Origin: Ulota crispa
Lineage: Eukaryota; Streptophyta; Bryopsida; Orthotrichales; Orthotrichaceae
Length of the DNA stretch: 64,000 bases
Reading direction: 5' to 3'
NCBI GenBank assembly: GCA_963920765.1
Contig: OY987247.1
Span: 12,186,471 to 12,250,470, forward strand
Shown here: positions 35,801-47,383 of the stretch, in pieces
Layout of the letters: each line of letters starts with the position of its first letter
Position numbering within the stretch: the stretch's first letter is position 1
Notes under the pieces: generated by a model
Seen by the model: the letters and a program-made list of their open reading frames with translations, nothing else
The model's database searches: none
What the model was told of the DNA's origin: nothing
Position numbers and translations under genes: made by a program

Positions 35801-37179
35801 ATACAGACTAGGAGTATGGAGATGCAGAGGAGGTTCCAAAGGGTTTAGATAAACCCTACCTCATGAGCCAGGAACTTTGCAATACAGCACATTGCTGTGT
35901 TTTGAAGAACATGGCAGTCATGCAACCACTATTGTTGTAAGTGTATGCCCTCAACTCTAAACATGTTGAACATGTGGAACAAGTTAAAGAATATTAAGCT
36001 AATCATCCAAATGCATTATGAATAGTAGCATTGTGCTTGTAGAAGCAAGTTTATGCAGTTCATGGTGATGGAACTACTGCTTCTCAACTACATGACAACT
36101 AAAGTACCCAACATGTAAACCCAGACGTAGATACTTCACGCTTAGTTGTAGATCAGTTATGTGTACAACTACAATGTCTATGTGAACCACTACTAACTAA
36201 AACACAACTATATTATTAGTTGGTAAAGGGAGTGGACAGTATAGCAAATCTAGTAGCATACAAGTTGTGTCAATGACTGCTAGAATTTTTCAACTTGAAT
36301 CCAACTAAAATTCCACTAGACAACGACTAGGGGGTGACTTAGAGCACTCATATAGCAGTATTGCCCTGAAGTAGTTGGGAATTATGTTGTGAAGTATTAG
36401 TGAACTCATGTGCAAAGTACACTTGACTATTTTGGCTTTGTGCTTGCAAGGAATGGGAGTAGGAGAGGGTTGGAAATTCAAGTGTAGCGTGTTTTGAAGA
36501 GTGGGTGGAACGAGTCATGGAAGAGACTGTTGTGGATGTGACAAATGTAGATGACATGGATCACTTGATGTTGTCAAAGAAGCCCCTGCAGAGAGCCACC
36601 CGTTATTCAAAGCTGAAGGCTTTTGGAAACCATTATCAAGTGGAGGATGCGTCAAGGGCAACCTTGCAGACATTTGACGATGGGATTGTATTAGTATTCC
36701 ACTTACCCAGTGCAAGGCATCATGATATGACGGTGAATTATGTGGAGGTGTTGAAGGATATCTTCAAGTTGGATTATAATTGCCTTCAGACGCTAGTGAT
36801 CCTACTTTGGTGTGAGTTGGTGAAGAGAGATGATGGCAGAGGGAACACCACCTACATCCGAGATGCAGCCGATTTCTTGCTTGTGAACTTTTGTCACAAG
36901 CTGCCTAAGATGGAGGACCCTTTTATTTTTCCAAGCCAAGCTACGCAAGTATTTTTTTCAAACGCTCACGACAGACCAAGGTGGAAAGTGGTATTGCATA
37001 AAGAAGCTTGTGCCAAGAGGGAAGTGGTGAATACATCAGATGTTTTCATCACCACCAGTGCGGAGCCAAGTGGGTTGGTCGCACCTCAGCAATTTCCAAG
37101 GCAACCTAGAGTACCTTCATTAGTGGACGCTATGGAATTATTAGCAGAGGAGAATAAACTAGCACAGGCTAAGTATTAG
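32875..37179 (+). pseudogene. Decayed tnp2-type CACTA transposase (tnp2, DUF4218, DUF4216 regions)
   Basis: Catalytic transposase of the enclosing CACTA element. Readable parts in order: a short N-terminal exon (about 32875-32962); 33141-33686, then 33750-34130 in the same frame after a TAG, giving VDPTFGADAHNIHFALAANG and WPVTLLNNNLPPW of the tnp2 domain (PF02992); 34111-34392 after a frameshift (EPLVEELMQLW, TIHDYPRYGTVSG); after an intron-like gap, 35032-35811 with DUF4218 hallmarks (DYHILMQQIM, FPPSFFDIMTHL, RWMYPVERYMK); and 36505-37179 with a DUF4216-like segment (LKDIFKLDYN, DPFIFPSQATQVFF). At least three premature stops and one frameshift make it non-functional. Introns contain the same GTAGTTG motifs as the element ends. 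The family call is firm; exact exon ends are not. Confidence 0.85.
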
Positions 37180-37379
37180 TTTATTTTTGAGATAGACAGG
37201 TCCATTGTGAAAAATGTATGACAATGCAATGGATTACCATTTTGAAGAAAGGTATTTGCATTGCAAATTCTGAACCCTTGAACCTTTTTCCAGTAACTCT
37301 GGAGTATCCCCCTAGATGTGTCTAAAACATTGGACAGTGAAGTTGTTTCCCTGACTTGCTTTCATAAACAAATGATACG

Positions 37380-38420
37380 CAGTAGGTGATTAGTTGTTTA
37401 TTCAAAAAAAATAACTAGCATGCAACTATAAAACAACCAAAACATTAAACCCACTAACGACTCAAGGCTGACTACAGTCAACTACTAATCAACCACTGCT
37501 CAACTATAGCACAATTGCAATAGCTAAATGAGTTGATAGCAAGAGTATGAGGGATAGTAGTAGCAGATGAAGTAAAATGGGAGAGTGAAAGAAGGGAACC
37601 ATATATTAGGTCTGAAAGAAACAAATTGTGTGGAAAGAAAAAGAGGAGTGAGTTGTTTTTGCGTCAATAAATAGTTGTACAGTAGTTGTTCCCAATCTAG
37701 AAACAACTTTAATGCAACTACGTTTCAACTATAAAAAAATGGCTCTATTCACACAGTGAATTTTGAAAATAATTTCTAAATCTAACAATCTCCAAGGCTT
37801 GGCAGGGGATCCCAAGGAACAAGTGGATTGATGGAAATTCAAGAATAAATTAAAAATAAATATGTAGCAAGTGTATTTGTTTTTCTGTTGATTTGTAGTA
37901 ACACCTAATCCCAGAAACAACTAGCTTGCAACTCCCATACAACAGCAACTTCAATATACATTCACACTAAGACCCAACCAAAAGTATTTGAACATAATTA
38001 GCTGCCCAAAGCCAAAGAAGGGTAGCCGTAAATATTAATGGAGCAGATAAAAAATGCAGTCGTAAAAACAACTGCAATAGTTGCAATGGAGTTGTTTTTT
38101 AGTAGTACAGCAATTGCTTAAACCACTAAAAAACAATTGCAGTGGTACTTAAATGGTTACTGGAGTCCATATGAACAAAAAGCATCCATGGCTAAACTGT
38201 AAATTTTTGATGACAGAATTTTTTGTCCTGAGCAATTGCATTGATGTTTTTTGTAATTGTGTATACAACTACAATACAATTGGGTTGTTGTTAAGGTTCT
38301 CCCTTTGTTGTTCAATTGCTTTAGTGAGTTGCCATGTGATTTTGCAGTTGTTTTGTAGTGGTTTCACGGCTTAGTTATACAGTAGTTGGCAAAATGCAGT
38401 TGAAAAAAGCCATTTTTGTA
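37380..38420. repeat. Right subterminal repeat region of the CACTA element
   Basis: Clustered CAACTAC, AGTTGTT and CAACTGCAAT motifs up to the terminus, the counterpart of the left array. No coding frame. Confidence 0.65.
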
Positions 38421-38429
38421 CTAGTGTGA

Positions 38430-40333
38430 ATCATGCTATTTTAGTTAAAAGGACCTTCACAAAACTCATGAATATGAAATTGAATTTTGCATGTGGAAAT
38501 TGAAAACTTAGGTAAGGGCCAAAGCACTTTGTTTTTACAATGACTATCAATTGCTTTCTTTCACAAGCATGTAAAATTGTAAATGAAGTTGTCTCACATG
38601 CTTTGGTTTTGTGTGTAGTGAGTTATGAATTCTTGAAGTTGAAAAAGAATTCTTATTCCATTGTATGTTTTGATTTAGAATCTTGATTAAAAGCCACAAG
38701 ACAAAATGACAAATGGAGAAATTTTATTTTTTAACAATGGTTTTTGTGAATTTAACTTATTTGTCTAGTAAATACTATTACTATGTGGGCACATGCTTTG
38801 CTTGAGTTGGACATGTGTGGATAATGCAACATTCAACCATACAAAATCAAATCAATTGGTCTAAAATCTAATTCTAATGTATTTGATAGAAAATCAATAT
38901 CTCATAATTGACTCAAAACAAAACTTGATGCACTGTCATTTTGGTCCTTGTTTGAAACCAAAATTAGTAATTGTCTTCATCACAATGCTACTCTTCACTT
39001 GTTTGAAACCAAAATTAGTAATTGCCCTCATCACAATGCTACTCTACTTTGCTAGGGGGCACTTGCGAGGGCATTGGTATTTTGTTGGGTTTTTATCACA
39101 AGGTTGGAGGGTGTTTGGTGTTATATATCTTAGGCATCCTTCATTGCTTCAAATTACACCAAAAATTTCTAGAAGATTCTAAAAAAGGGCACTGAGTTGA
39201 AATCCTCCTACTTAGATTCATATCATAGTAGATATAAACCTATATTGCATTGCATATGCCAATATTAGTATGTTGCCTTCCAAAGGAGCCCAAAGCATGT
39301 GATGCTGTCATGTGAATTTGACAACAGAGTTCAAACTTCAAAGTGCTTATAGAAAGAATGCTAATTTTTGATACACTTGCCATTACAAAGAAAATTCCTC
39401 ATATTGAGTTTTTTTATATATTAAATAAACTTAATGGGAATTCAAGAACAAAAGGTCAATATCTTTGACACTCAAGATCAATCCATAAAAATTTATAATT
39501 GGTACAAGACAAAAACATCCCAAACATGCTCCATGTTCCAACTCCATATGCATGCCTCAATTCAACTTGATATTTTGACTTTCTAGAAAGAGGTAAAGAG
39601 AAACAATAAAAAACTTTTGAATATTGAACACAAAAAATGATGGACTTGGCTCCTTCAGTTGGATTTCTAGTTTTGTTAAACCTAATTTTTGGAGCAAAGT
39701 GCCAACTTCTTAACTCCAAAAATTCCAATATAAAAGCGTTTTCATGTAAGCATTTTTTTCAAAATCAAGACTAAAGATACTTTGTTAGGCTACAACGTAA
39801 CATTCAGTAGCACTTAGCAGGCCTGCCCTCCCTCCAACTGAAGAGTGTGGAATATTCCACACCCATTAGTAGCTAAGAGGACACTTGGTTGAATTTGTCA
39901 AAGAGTTTATGAAAGAGAGGCTTAGTTTAGTGCACATATGCTGATGTGGGGGCCAGCCATGTCAGAAAAATTAAAAATAAATAACATAAAATAAGCAAAA
40001 AATTGTGTCAAGATGAAGTTTGTGGATGGTACCTGAAGAGAGGGAAAGGCATCTCTTTAGGCTACCAAATGTTATGAAGTCCCAATATTCAATTGCTGTA
40101 TCAATCAATTTTGAAAATTCAATAGGACTAGGACGTACTAAACAACAACTTCATCACTTTTAATGCAAATAGTCAACACTTTTTTAAATATTCAATTCAC
40201 CTCTTCAGATTTTTATTAAAATTCCTTGGTTTATTTCTTAGAAAATAGTTTGGCTAACAAGAAGGGATTCTCCCATAATTTCACCACTAAAGTTTTGAAT
40301 TATTTTTTGGGCAAACTTGTTGCATGTGTACAA
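38430..40333. other. Intergenic DNA right of the CACTA element
   Basis: No gene recognised. A 51-bp unit starting GTTTGAAACCAAAATTAG is duplicated in tandem at about 38950-39050. Confidence 0.5.
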
Positions 40334-40336
40334 TAA

Positions 40337-40825
40337 GGGCGGCTTCACACTCTGACCGGCCAAGTCGAGAGGCCGTGGGATTGAGTGGCCAAACTTTGGT
40401 GAGAGGCCAACAAAATGGGCTGAAAATAGGTATTAAAATATTGTTTTTGACACCTGTGGCCAACTTTAGTGTGAAGCCTCCAAAGGCCACCTCCAAAAGC
40501 CAAGCCTAAAGTCCAAAGCCATAGCATTTACAAGACCTTCCAAATCCAATGGCCAAGATCTTGTAAGATTTTGATTATTTTATGAACACAATGTGACGGC
40601 CTCTCAACCATAGTTTGGGTCTCCATTTTTGCTTTACCCAAACTATTGCTGAGAGGCCGTCAAACTTGGATGATAAAGTGGTGCCATGTAAACATTTGGA
40701 GGATGATGGCCTTTGGAGTTTGGCCACTAGTGTGAAGAGTTGAGTGGCCGGACTTTGGATGTCTTACAATCTGATTGGTGCAGATTGATGGCTTTTTGAC
40801 CTTCAACCATAGTGTGAAGCTGCCC
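40337..40825. mobile_element. PIF/Harbinger (Tourist-like) MITE
   Basis: 489 bp, ends GGGCGGCTTCACACT and, in reverse, GGGCAGCTTCACACT, flanked by TAA on both sides. The 3-bp T-A target duplication and terminal GGGC fit Harbinger MITEs. No coding capacity. Confidence 0.75.
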
Positions 40826-40828
40826 TAA

Positions 40829-41538
40829 GTTGAAGCTACGAATTCCAATTTCTCAACCTTTGGACCAAACATACCCGCCAATAATAAAATTGAGGATAAA
40901 GTGGGACTTGGTGTGAACCACCTCCTTAGGATCTCATCAATCTGCCAAGGATTAGGATACAATAACTAGAGGACTCATGCACCTGCTGTTCTGACGAAAG
41001 GCTATTGTGCAAGAAAGTTTAAGCAATTTGCCTCCTTCTCCCGCAACCACCCCTATCCTTGTGTATACCCCATCTCCAAGGCCGACCATAACTACCATTT
41101 AATCTTCTTGGAGCACACACACCCAACTACCCAACTAATAGAACTAAGCTTGTTATAGAAATAAGACAATACAATGGAGGTGGGTCCAAGCGTGACAAGA
41201 ATAAATCATCCCCAATTCAACAGTCAAATGAGAAGCTCAAAACCTTGGCACATGAGCAATTTTTGGCTAGCCCTTGTTAGAAACTTGGCAAATTTTGATG
41301 AGGGGCTTGCTATCCAAGCCTAGTTGGCAAGTGTAATTGATTTTGTGACATTTTCTTTTGCAATCTTTCCATCTCTCTTGTAATCAACCTTTTCAACCAC
41401 ACACTCCCACATCCTTAGTAACTCTAAAGATGACCGCACCGCAAAGCAAGGCTGCACACTCCTCAAAAATATTGCTATGAAAATTGCATAAATAACAAGG
41501 CCCTCCATTCACCTTTTTGAGGACTCTTATAACCTCAT
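40829..41538. other. Intergenic stretch
   Basis: No gene, RNA or repeat recognised. Confidence 0.4.
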
Positions 41539-41540
41539 AT

Positions 41541-41797
41541 CCAGTAAAATGGGAGATTGGGCACCTCCCAAATTAACCAAAGGAGACATTAAACTTTTCA
41601 ATTTCAGGTTAGTTTTGAAAGTTTTATTGCAATTTAGGTCAAGTTGACCTAAATTGCAGTAAAACCTTCTAATTTTAGGTAAAATCTGAAAGGTTTTATG
41701 TCAGTTCACCTCAAATCGAGTTGAACTGACATAAATCTTTTGTCAACTTTCCTTTACATTATCTCTCATTTCCATGGAAAACTCCCATTTTACTGAA
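41541..41797. mobile_element. TA-flanked foldback MITE (Stowaway-like)
   Basis: Inverted ends TCCAGTAAAATGGGAG and TTCAGTAAAATGGGAG (in reverse), both next to TA. The interior holds two perfect or near-perfect palindromes: CAATTTAGGTCAAGTTGACC with its inverse, and GTCAGTTCA with TGAACTGAC. Size and TA flank suit Tc1/mariner MITEs. Confidence 0.65.
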
Positions 41798-41821
41798 TAT
41801 AAGGTTTTATCTGTGCCTCAA

Positions 41822-42824
41822 TTAACCCCTAAATGCCTAGAGCACCACATTTTGGTGCTGATATTATTTTGAAGTGCAATAAAACCCAACCAAGTTGTTA
41901 TTTTTAGTCATTTATATTTTTTAAATGCTATTTTCAAAGTTTGGTTTTAGCATCAAATATCTAATTTTGAAAATAATTGAAAATGGTTATACTATTCAAG
42001 ACACTAGAAATTCTTTTTAAAAATTTGTAGAAGAGATTTTGAAAATTTGGAAATCAATTGGAATTATGTATGTCATGTCCTTTAACCTTGTTTTTTTTTC
42101 TTATGACCGATTTTTTAGATTTGACATGTGAAAAGGGGATTGAAAGACTTCAATGAAGTCATTTTTTGAGGTTTAACACCCTCATGATCAAACATTATAT
42201 TCTTTCAATCCATAAATGATATTTTTGTGTTTTCTTTTCCTATGTGATCTCTAACATATCTAGTTTGAATTTTTATAGTTATAATTAAAAAAGGGGAAAT
42301 TACAAATAGGTACATGTGAATGTAAAATATTACAAATAGGGGCGCAGTTTCAAAATAATTACAAATAGGGGCACAATTTCAAAAAAATGTAAATTTTTGT
42401 AATTTTTTTTGGTTTTGGACATTGGTTGATTTAGACACATCACATTGAATGTTAGCTAGTTCTAAAAAACTTAAAGGACTCTCCAAATCAAGCCTAAATA
42501 AAGAAATTTTAGTAAAATAGAAACTAGTTTTTGGAACTTTTAAATTATTTGGAAGTTAGCTAACATTTAATGTAATGTATCAAAATCAAGAAGTGTTCAA
42601 ACCAAAATTTTCTTACAAAAATGCACATTTAAAAAAAAAAATTGTGCCCCTACTTGTAATTATTTTGAAACTGCTCCCCTATTTGTAATATTTTATGTTT
42701 TCATGCCCCTATTTGTAATTTCCTCATTAAAAAAAACTGATACGACTTATCAAAATGTTAGCTCATTGTTCAATTTAGAGCAAACTCTTAAAAGCTCAAA
42801 TAGGGCCTTAAGCATTTAGGAAAT
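41822..42824. mobile_element. TTAA-bounded element with nested Mutator-like MITE
   Basis: Left end TTAACCCCTAAATGCCTAGAG. The proposed right end, CTTAAGCATTTAGG near 42807-42820, is degraded and lacks TTAA. The left end matches the small foldback at 2210. The Mutator-like MITE at 42293-42725 lies inside, so the element without it would be about 560 bp. Confidence 0.4.
42293..42725. mobile_element. Mutator-like MITE with long TIRs
   Basis: 433 bp with inverted arms of about 90 bp: GAAATTACAAATAGG, AAATATTACAAATAGGGG and CAGTTTCAAAATAATTACAA are in both. ATTAAAAAA (9 bp) flanks both sides, the duplication length of Mutator-like elements, though it is low complexity. No gene inside. Confidence 0.7.
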
Positions 42825-44044
42825 ATGGACGCATTAACATGTGTTGTTGGAGCCCTCTTTCAGAACATCCTCTTTTAATTGCTAACATGCGCCCCAACCC
42901 AACCCACCCCACCTCCAACCAATGGAAAATGTGTGTCAAGGTAATAATAGAAGGCCATGGGTCAGGTGCATAAGTGGGTGCTTTTAGGTGCAGATACCAT
43001 AAAGATCACTGGGGCAGGTATTTGTGGGAGCTCACATGAGCAACGTCAGGGCCAGGCCAGGCTTTGCAGGGCCCCCCACCCCCATTCCCATTCCCACCTC
43101 CCCAAAGGAAAAAGAAAGCTGTAGGCCTGACACCCCACCTAGGCCACAACCACAATTCAATAAGCCCCCCCCCCCCACGTTTTTGAAAAAGTAAAATAAA
43201 ATACGCATGCAGTGTGTTTAAAAAAAATGTTGGTGAAAAAAATAAAACAAAAAATTGCTTCGATGACAATAGTCATGGTAATGTTTGCAAAGATTTGTGC
43301 ATATCAATTAGTAGGGTAGGTGAAGTTGTTGGCAAAGAGGCATTAATTAAGGCCAAAGTTGTGTAGGAGGGTAAAGTAGCCGTTAGAGAAGTGTGTGCGT
43401 AGGGGTATTTTCAATATTTCTAAAATATTGGGACATTTTTGATGTTATAGAAACATTGGGGGGTGAAAATTGCTTCATTGGCAAGAGTCATAGTGGTGTT
43501 TAGAGGGATTTGTGTGTAATGGGTTGATGGGGGTAAGTGGAAGCTTGATAAAGATGGCATTAGTAAGGCAATATTAGCATTCTTAGGAGAAAATTAAAAA
43601 AACATACAAGATGGCAATCACTACAAGATGATAAAGTTTATAACGCTAAGAAGGCTGCAAGGCAAACCAACACATCTTTTGTACATTGCACACTAAATAC
43701 CTCCAAATATTTTCAAACGTTTCCAAAATATACAAACATTTTTTATATTACAAAAAAAACATAGACATTTGTGAAATTTTCTCAGACAACTATGGGTGCA
43801 AAATCTTTCACTTAGCAAGAAGATGACCATGATTATGAACATTTATAAATGTTTCCTTGGTATACTGAATTGCATCGTATCTGAGAGAACCACACTTCAT
43901 AAAGACATCAATGCAATAGAGCCCAAGATTGCTAATTATCAACTCTTATGACTTAGCACACATAAGCGGCTTTGGCTTCATGGATAAATATTTTTTCCAT
44001 ACAAAAAAACTCATTTTGTTTTACAAGTATGCCTTACTTGGGGG
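42825..44044. other. Intergenic DNA
   Basis: Contains C runs at about 43066-43120 and 43167-43178. No gene recognised. Confidence 0.4.
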
Positions 44045-44290
44045 AATGCTATACCATGAGCAAGGATCCGCTAGTCCTCAACCATTAGCCTTTTTTGGGT
44101 CAAAATGTTAAATTTCACTTATAGTTATGTACATAGGGTCCTATAATTGTGCAGTTTAAACTTACATCTCTTGGAAAACTTGCCATGTTTTAGGTTTTTC
44201 CAAAGATTTTGAACTTAACATTGGTTCCCGCTTATAAAATTGTGGCTCGCTACTCATGGCTCACTATCCTACGCTCACAAAATAGTGTGA
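44045..44290. mobile_element. GCTATTT-ended element of about 245 bp, copy 2
   Basis: Reverse-orientation relative of 13864-14117: it starts GGAATGCTATACCATGAGC and ends GCTCACAAAATAGT, with CCTATAATTGTGCA-TTTAAAC inside. No clear target duplication. Confidence 0.6.
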
Positions 44291-44430
44291 TCTCCCTTAC
44301 ATGCACTTTGTACAATCTAGATTGTCTCCTTTCTCCCTTTTTGCACTTTGTCTGGTTCAACTTGTCCTTCTCTCTATCTTCCTTTTTCACCCTCCCTTAT
44401 CCTCTTTTTTCACTCTCCCTTATCTTCTTA

Positions 44431-44830
44431 AGGTAGGTAGCTCAAATTGCGTCCCTTCACATATAATGCGTCCCATAGATAACCCAAGAATGGATATGAG
44501 GTGGTACTTAAATGGACCCTCCTTAGTCTTAAAAGAAATAGGTGTCTTTTACTGCAAGAGCCAATCACACTCCTTGATTTCATCTTATCTCTTTATAAGT
44601 TGGAGGGGGACGGTTTATAGGAGACCTAGAGTCACAAATAGGTGCCTACTATAGAATACCTTGAAAATTCATCAACAATTCAATAATGCTTCAAAAAATA
44701 TTAAAACCATTGTGTTACATTTAACATCCATATCTCTTTGTCAAAAATTAGTCAAAAAATCTTCATGTCTTGAAAAGGTCATGAAAAAACAGATCAGCCC
44801 TTACACTGTTGCTTTTTGAGCTACCTACCA
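44431..44830. mobile_element. TA-flanked MITE, AGGTAG family
   Basis: 400 bp. Left AGGTAGGTAGCTCAAA, right in reverse TGGTAGGTAGCTCAAAA, both next to TA. The interior aligns with the copy at 11607 (TTACATTTAACATCCATATCTCTTTGTC-type block). Confidence 0.7.
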
Positions 44831-44907
44831 TAATTTACCCTCCCTTTTCCTTGCCTTTTCCTCTCCCTCTCCCCTCTCTAATACAAAACTTCAAATTTTT
44901 GGAGCTA

Positions 44908-45685
44908 AGAGCATCTCCACCGGACCGGTGAGACCAAGACAAGGAAAGATTGATTGAGTGGGGACAATTTCAAGACTTCATTTCGGTGAGGGTGCTGAGG
45001 TCTACCGGTTCTCAAAAATAACAACACGCTAGCGAGTTTGAGTGAGCGGGGAACCTTGTGTATTCCCTACAATTTGCCTCGTTTGCAAGCTTGAACTGCT
45101 GATTTTACTCACACCTCCCAACATCAAGTTCCCGTAATCTGGAATCTCAAAATAGATAGCAAAGGAGCGGAATGAGCTGAAACTCAGCACGCTCAATATA
45201 CTTGAAGTCACGGGCGTTGAGCGTCCCCAAAGCTCTTTTGAGCGTGGCCAATGAGAGTTTTTCTTCCAGGGAGTCACCAGTGGAGATATGGAAGAGGAGA
45301 AAAAAAGGGGTTCAAACATAAAAATCTGGCCTTCAAACTTCTCACCTCACAGAATCTTTGCTCACTAGTGAATTGTTTTTGTTCCCTTGCACGCGCAAAG
45401 TTTGAGGCACCCGTGAGTTTGCGGAAGTTTCTGCGAAAGAATTTTTGGGGTTTGAGGACGCATGTGAATGAGCCCAGCGAAGTCATGAAAGTGAGTTTTT
45501 GAAATTCACTCCTCATGTAAATCACATTAGGAGTGAAATCTAGAGGTGAGTCACCTCGCAGTTCACTAATGAGTCCATATAGGTGAATCGCAACGTGAGT
45601 CCCCTTAAAAAGTTGATGTTTGAAGCCCCTAGTACCAATCCAACACGCTGTCTGAGGTTTTACTCCCAAGCGGTGGAGATGCTCT
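44908..45685. mobile_element. TIR element with AGAGCATCTCCACCG ends
   Basis: AGAGCATCTCCACCG at the left and its exact inverse at the right, 778 bp apart. GAGCATCTCCA-type ends are seen on many plant MITEs. No convincing target duplication and no gene inside. Confidence 0.55.
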
Positions 45686-46363
45686 CATAGAGAAGTTCGA
45701 GTTTTCCAGTGACAGACACTCTAGAACTCTCGTCCTTTTCGAGAGGCTTCCACGCCTCCACGTCAGCGCCGGTGTTCAATGCGCTTGCTGCTCTGCTCAC
45801 TGCACTCCGCTGCTCTGCTCTGCTCTGCTCTGTTCTGCTCTGCCTTCTCTCCAGTTCTCCGGCGCTTCCATGATTGCCGGCTCTCCTCTTTTTCTTCCCA
45901 CACTCCTGATCTCGGGGGGGAACCTCCAAAAAGCTTACACACGCAACTCGATTCACTTTCGCACTCATTTTCGCAATCCCACTTCGCAAGGAATAATTTC
46001 ATAAATTTTACTGCCGCAAAGCAGAAACACCCTCCCAAAAATAAAAGCCAAAAGCTGAACCCTAATCGAGTGAAACACTCCATGCAACTAACTCTCTTTC
46101 ATCATCATCATCATCAAATTCCTGCTGCACTTTTCTCTCTCTCTAAGTTTTCTCAATTCGCAGTGTGCTCGATGATCTCTGCAGAGAGCCGTTGATCGGT
46201 AAAAATTATTAGTGGTAGTACAGTTATATTATCTATTCAAATGAGAGTTTTGTTTAAAGTGCTGGTAGATATTTGGTTTTGTGACAGACGCCGAGAGAGT
46301 GAAGTCTGAACTCTGAAGATGATGATGTTATGTCGGAAAAAGGTCTTGAGGTAGAAGTGGTGA
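45686..46363. other. GC-rich intergenic stretch with TGCTC repeats
   Basis: A (TGCTC)n run lies at about 45812-45845. The following pyrimidine-rich stretch with a CAT run ends GATCG then GTAAAAATT near 46200, which could be a leader exon with a donor site on the plus strand. No protein resemblance supports a gene. Confidence 0.3.
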
Positions 46364-46598
46364 TTAAACCCTAAAGGACTGAGCGTGCTGCTGCGACCAG
46401 TACAATTATGGGGTATTTTTCTTGTATTTGGAATGGATCCACATCTTTACTACATTTGAGATTGACAAAGAAGTTGGAGAATAGATCAAAGCGATTCTAG
46501 TGAGCTACTTGAGATCCCAAATGAAAACTTCTTATTGGTAGAAAATACCAATTATATGGCAGCATATATACTATGCCCTATGGTCCTTTAAGGGTTAA
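46364..46598. mobile_element. TTAA-bounded MITE (235 bp)
   Basis: Left TTAAACCCTAAAGGACTGAG, right in reverse TTAACCCTTAAAGGACCATAG. The interior GCGACCAGTACAAT and TTTTTCTTGTATTTGGAATGG is shared with the copy at 62870, so these are two members of one family. Confidence 0.75.
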
Positions 46599-46599
46599 G

Positions 46600-47383
46600 A
46601 AACATTCTTGATTCTTGAATAATCTGGAGTAGTTTTAAGGTTTTAGGGTGTTGGGTCGTTTGATGAGATCTTGGAGATGAGTACGGTAACGAAGAGAGAT
46701 AAAGAAGGCCTTCGAGAATGTTATGTAAAAGAAAAGCTTGGAATAAAAGGAGGTGAGAGATATAGAGAGTTAGGTTTCAGATATCGAATATCGACATGGT
46801 GTTGATGTTACTATTCATAATTCTGAAGGAGAACAGAGCGGCACTTAGGTCGAAACCAGAAGCATGGACATGGTGATGAAGACATCACAATGGATTCCAC
46901 AAACAAGGCTGAATCAAGGAAAACACTCAACCTATGAACAAGACATTTTCTGAACAGAGCACACCAGAGTCAACCATGCAAGCTCTGAAAAAGTGCCAAA
47001 CGAGAGAGCCTGAACTGGATTTCCTTGGGAGTAAGGAAGGATTAGAATTTGAATATCAACATGGTGAAATGGCTCCAAAAATAGCACTGCAGGTGGATCT
47101 GATCTCCTACATAACATATGGATATGTACTAAGCTCTCTATCTATCTATCTATTAGGGTGTAGAAACAACAGGTAATATGTACAACAGTACTCCAAGCAG
47201 ACAGGATCCCAAGGCCGAGCCATTACCACAAGACTCATTCTCAATGGTATAACCCTCTCTCCCTTCCACAGTATAATTCTCTCTCTAAATCAGTATGGAA
47301 AGTAAAGTCCTAGATCCAGAAAGGTGTATACTTTTTTTTTGGGTTTGGTTTTGTTTTGTTCTGATATGTTTTGATATGGTTTG
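46600..47383. other. Downstream region of the auxin-receptor gene
   Basis: Probably its 3' untranslated and flanking sequence on the minus strand. Plus-strand open frames here have no family resemblance. Confidence 0.4.

Larger units (their letters stand above)
14154..38426. mobile_element. 24.3-kb CACTA (En/Spm) transposon
   Basis: Left end CACTAGTACAAAATGGG, right end in reverse CACTAGTACAAAAATGGC. TGA directly precedes and directly follows the element, the 3-bp duplication typical of CACTA elements. Both ends have long arrays of motifs like CAACTAC/GTAGTTG (about 14.16-15.25 kb and 37.4-38.4 kb), as expected for transposase-binding subterminal repeats. Inside are a TNP1-like gene on minus (15.5-18.0 kb) and a tnp2 transposase gene on plus (32.9-37.2 kb), the usual two-gene content. 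Both are broken by stops, so this copy is unlikely to be autonomous. It also contains a nested CACTA element, an array of about 110-bp repeats and a diverged 2-kb duplication. Its size is partly due to these insertions. Confidence 0.85.

Noticed and set aside
45274..45989. Minus-strand frames of 109-131 codons
   Set aside because: Partly inside a TIR element and partly from the TGCTC microsatellite.
46081..46195. Short plus-strand frame with a His run
   Set aside because: The His run is a CAT microsatellite, and no continuation exon is recognisable.
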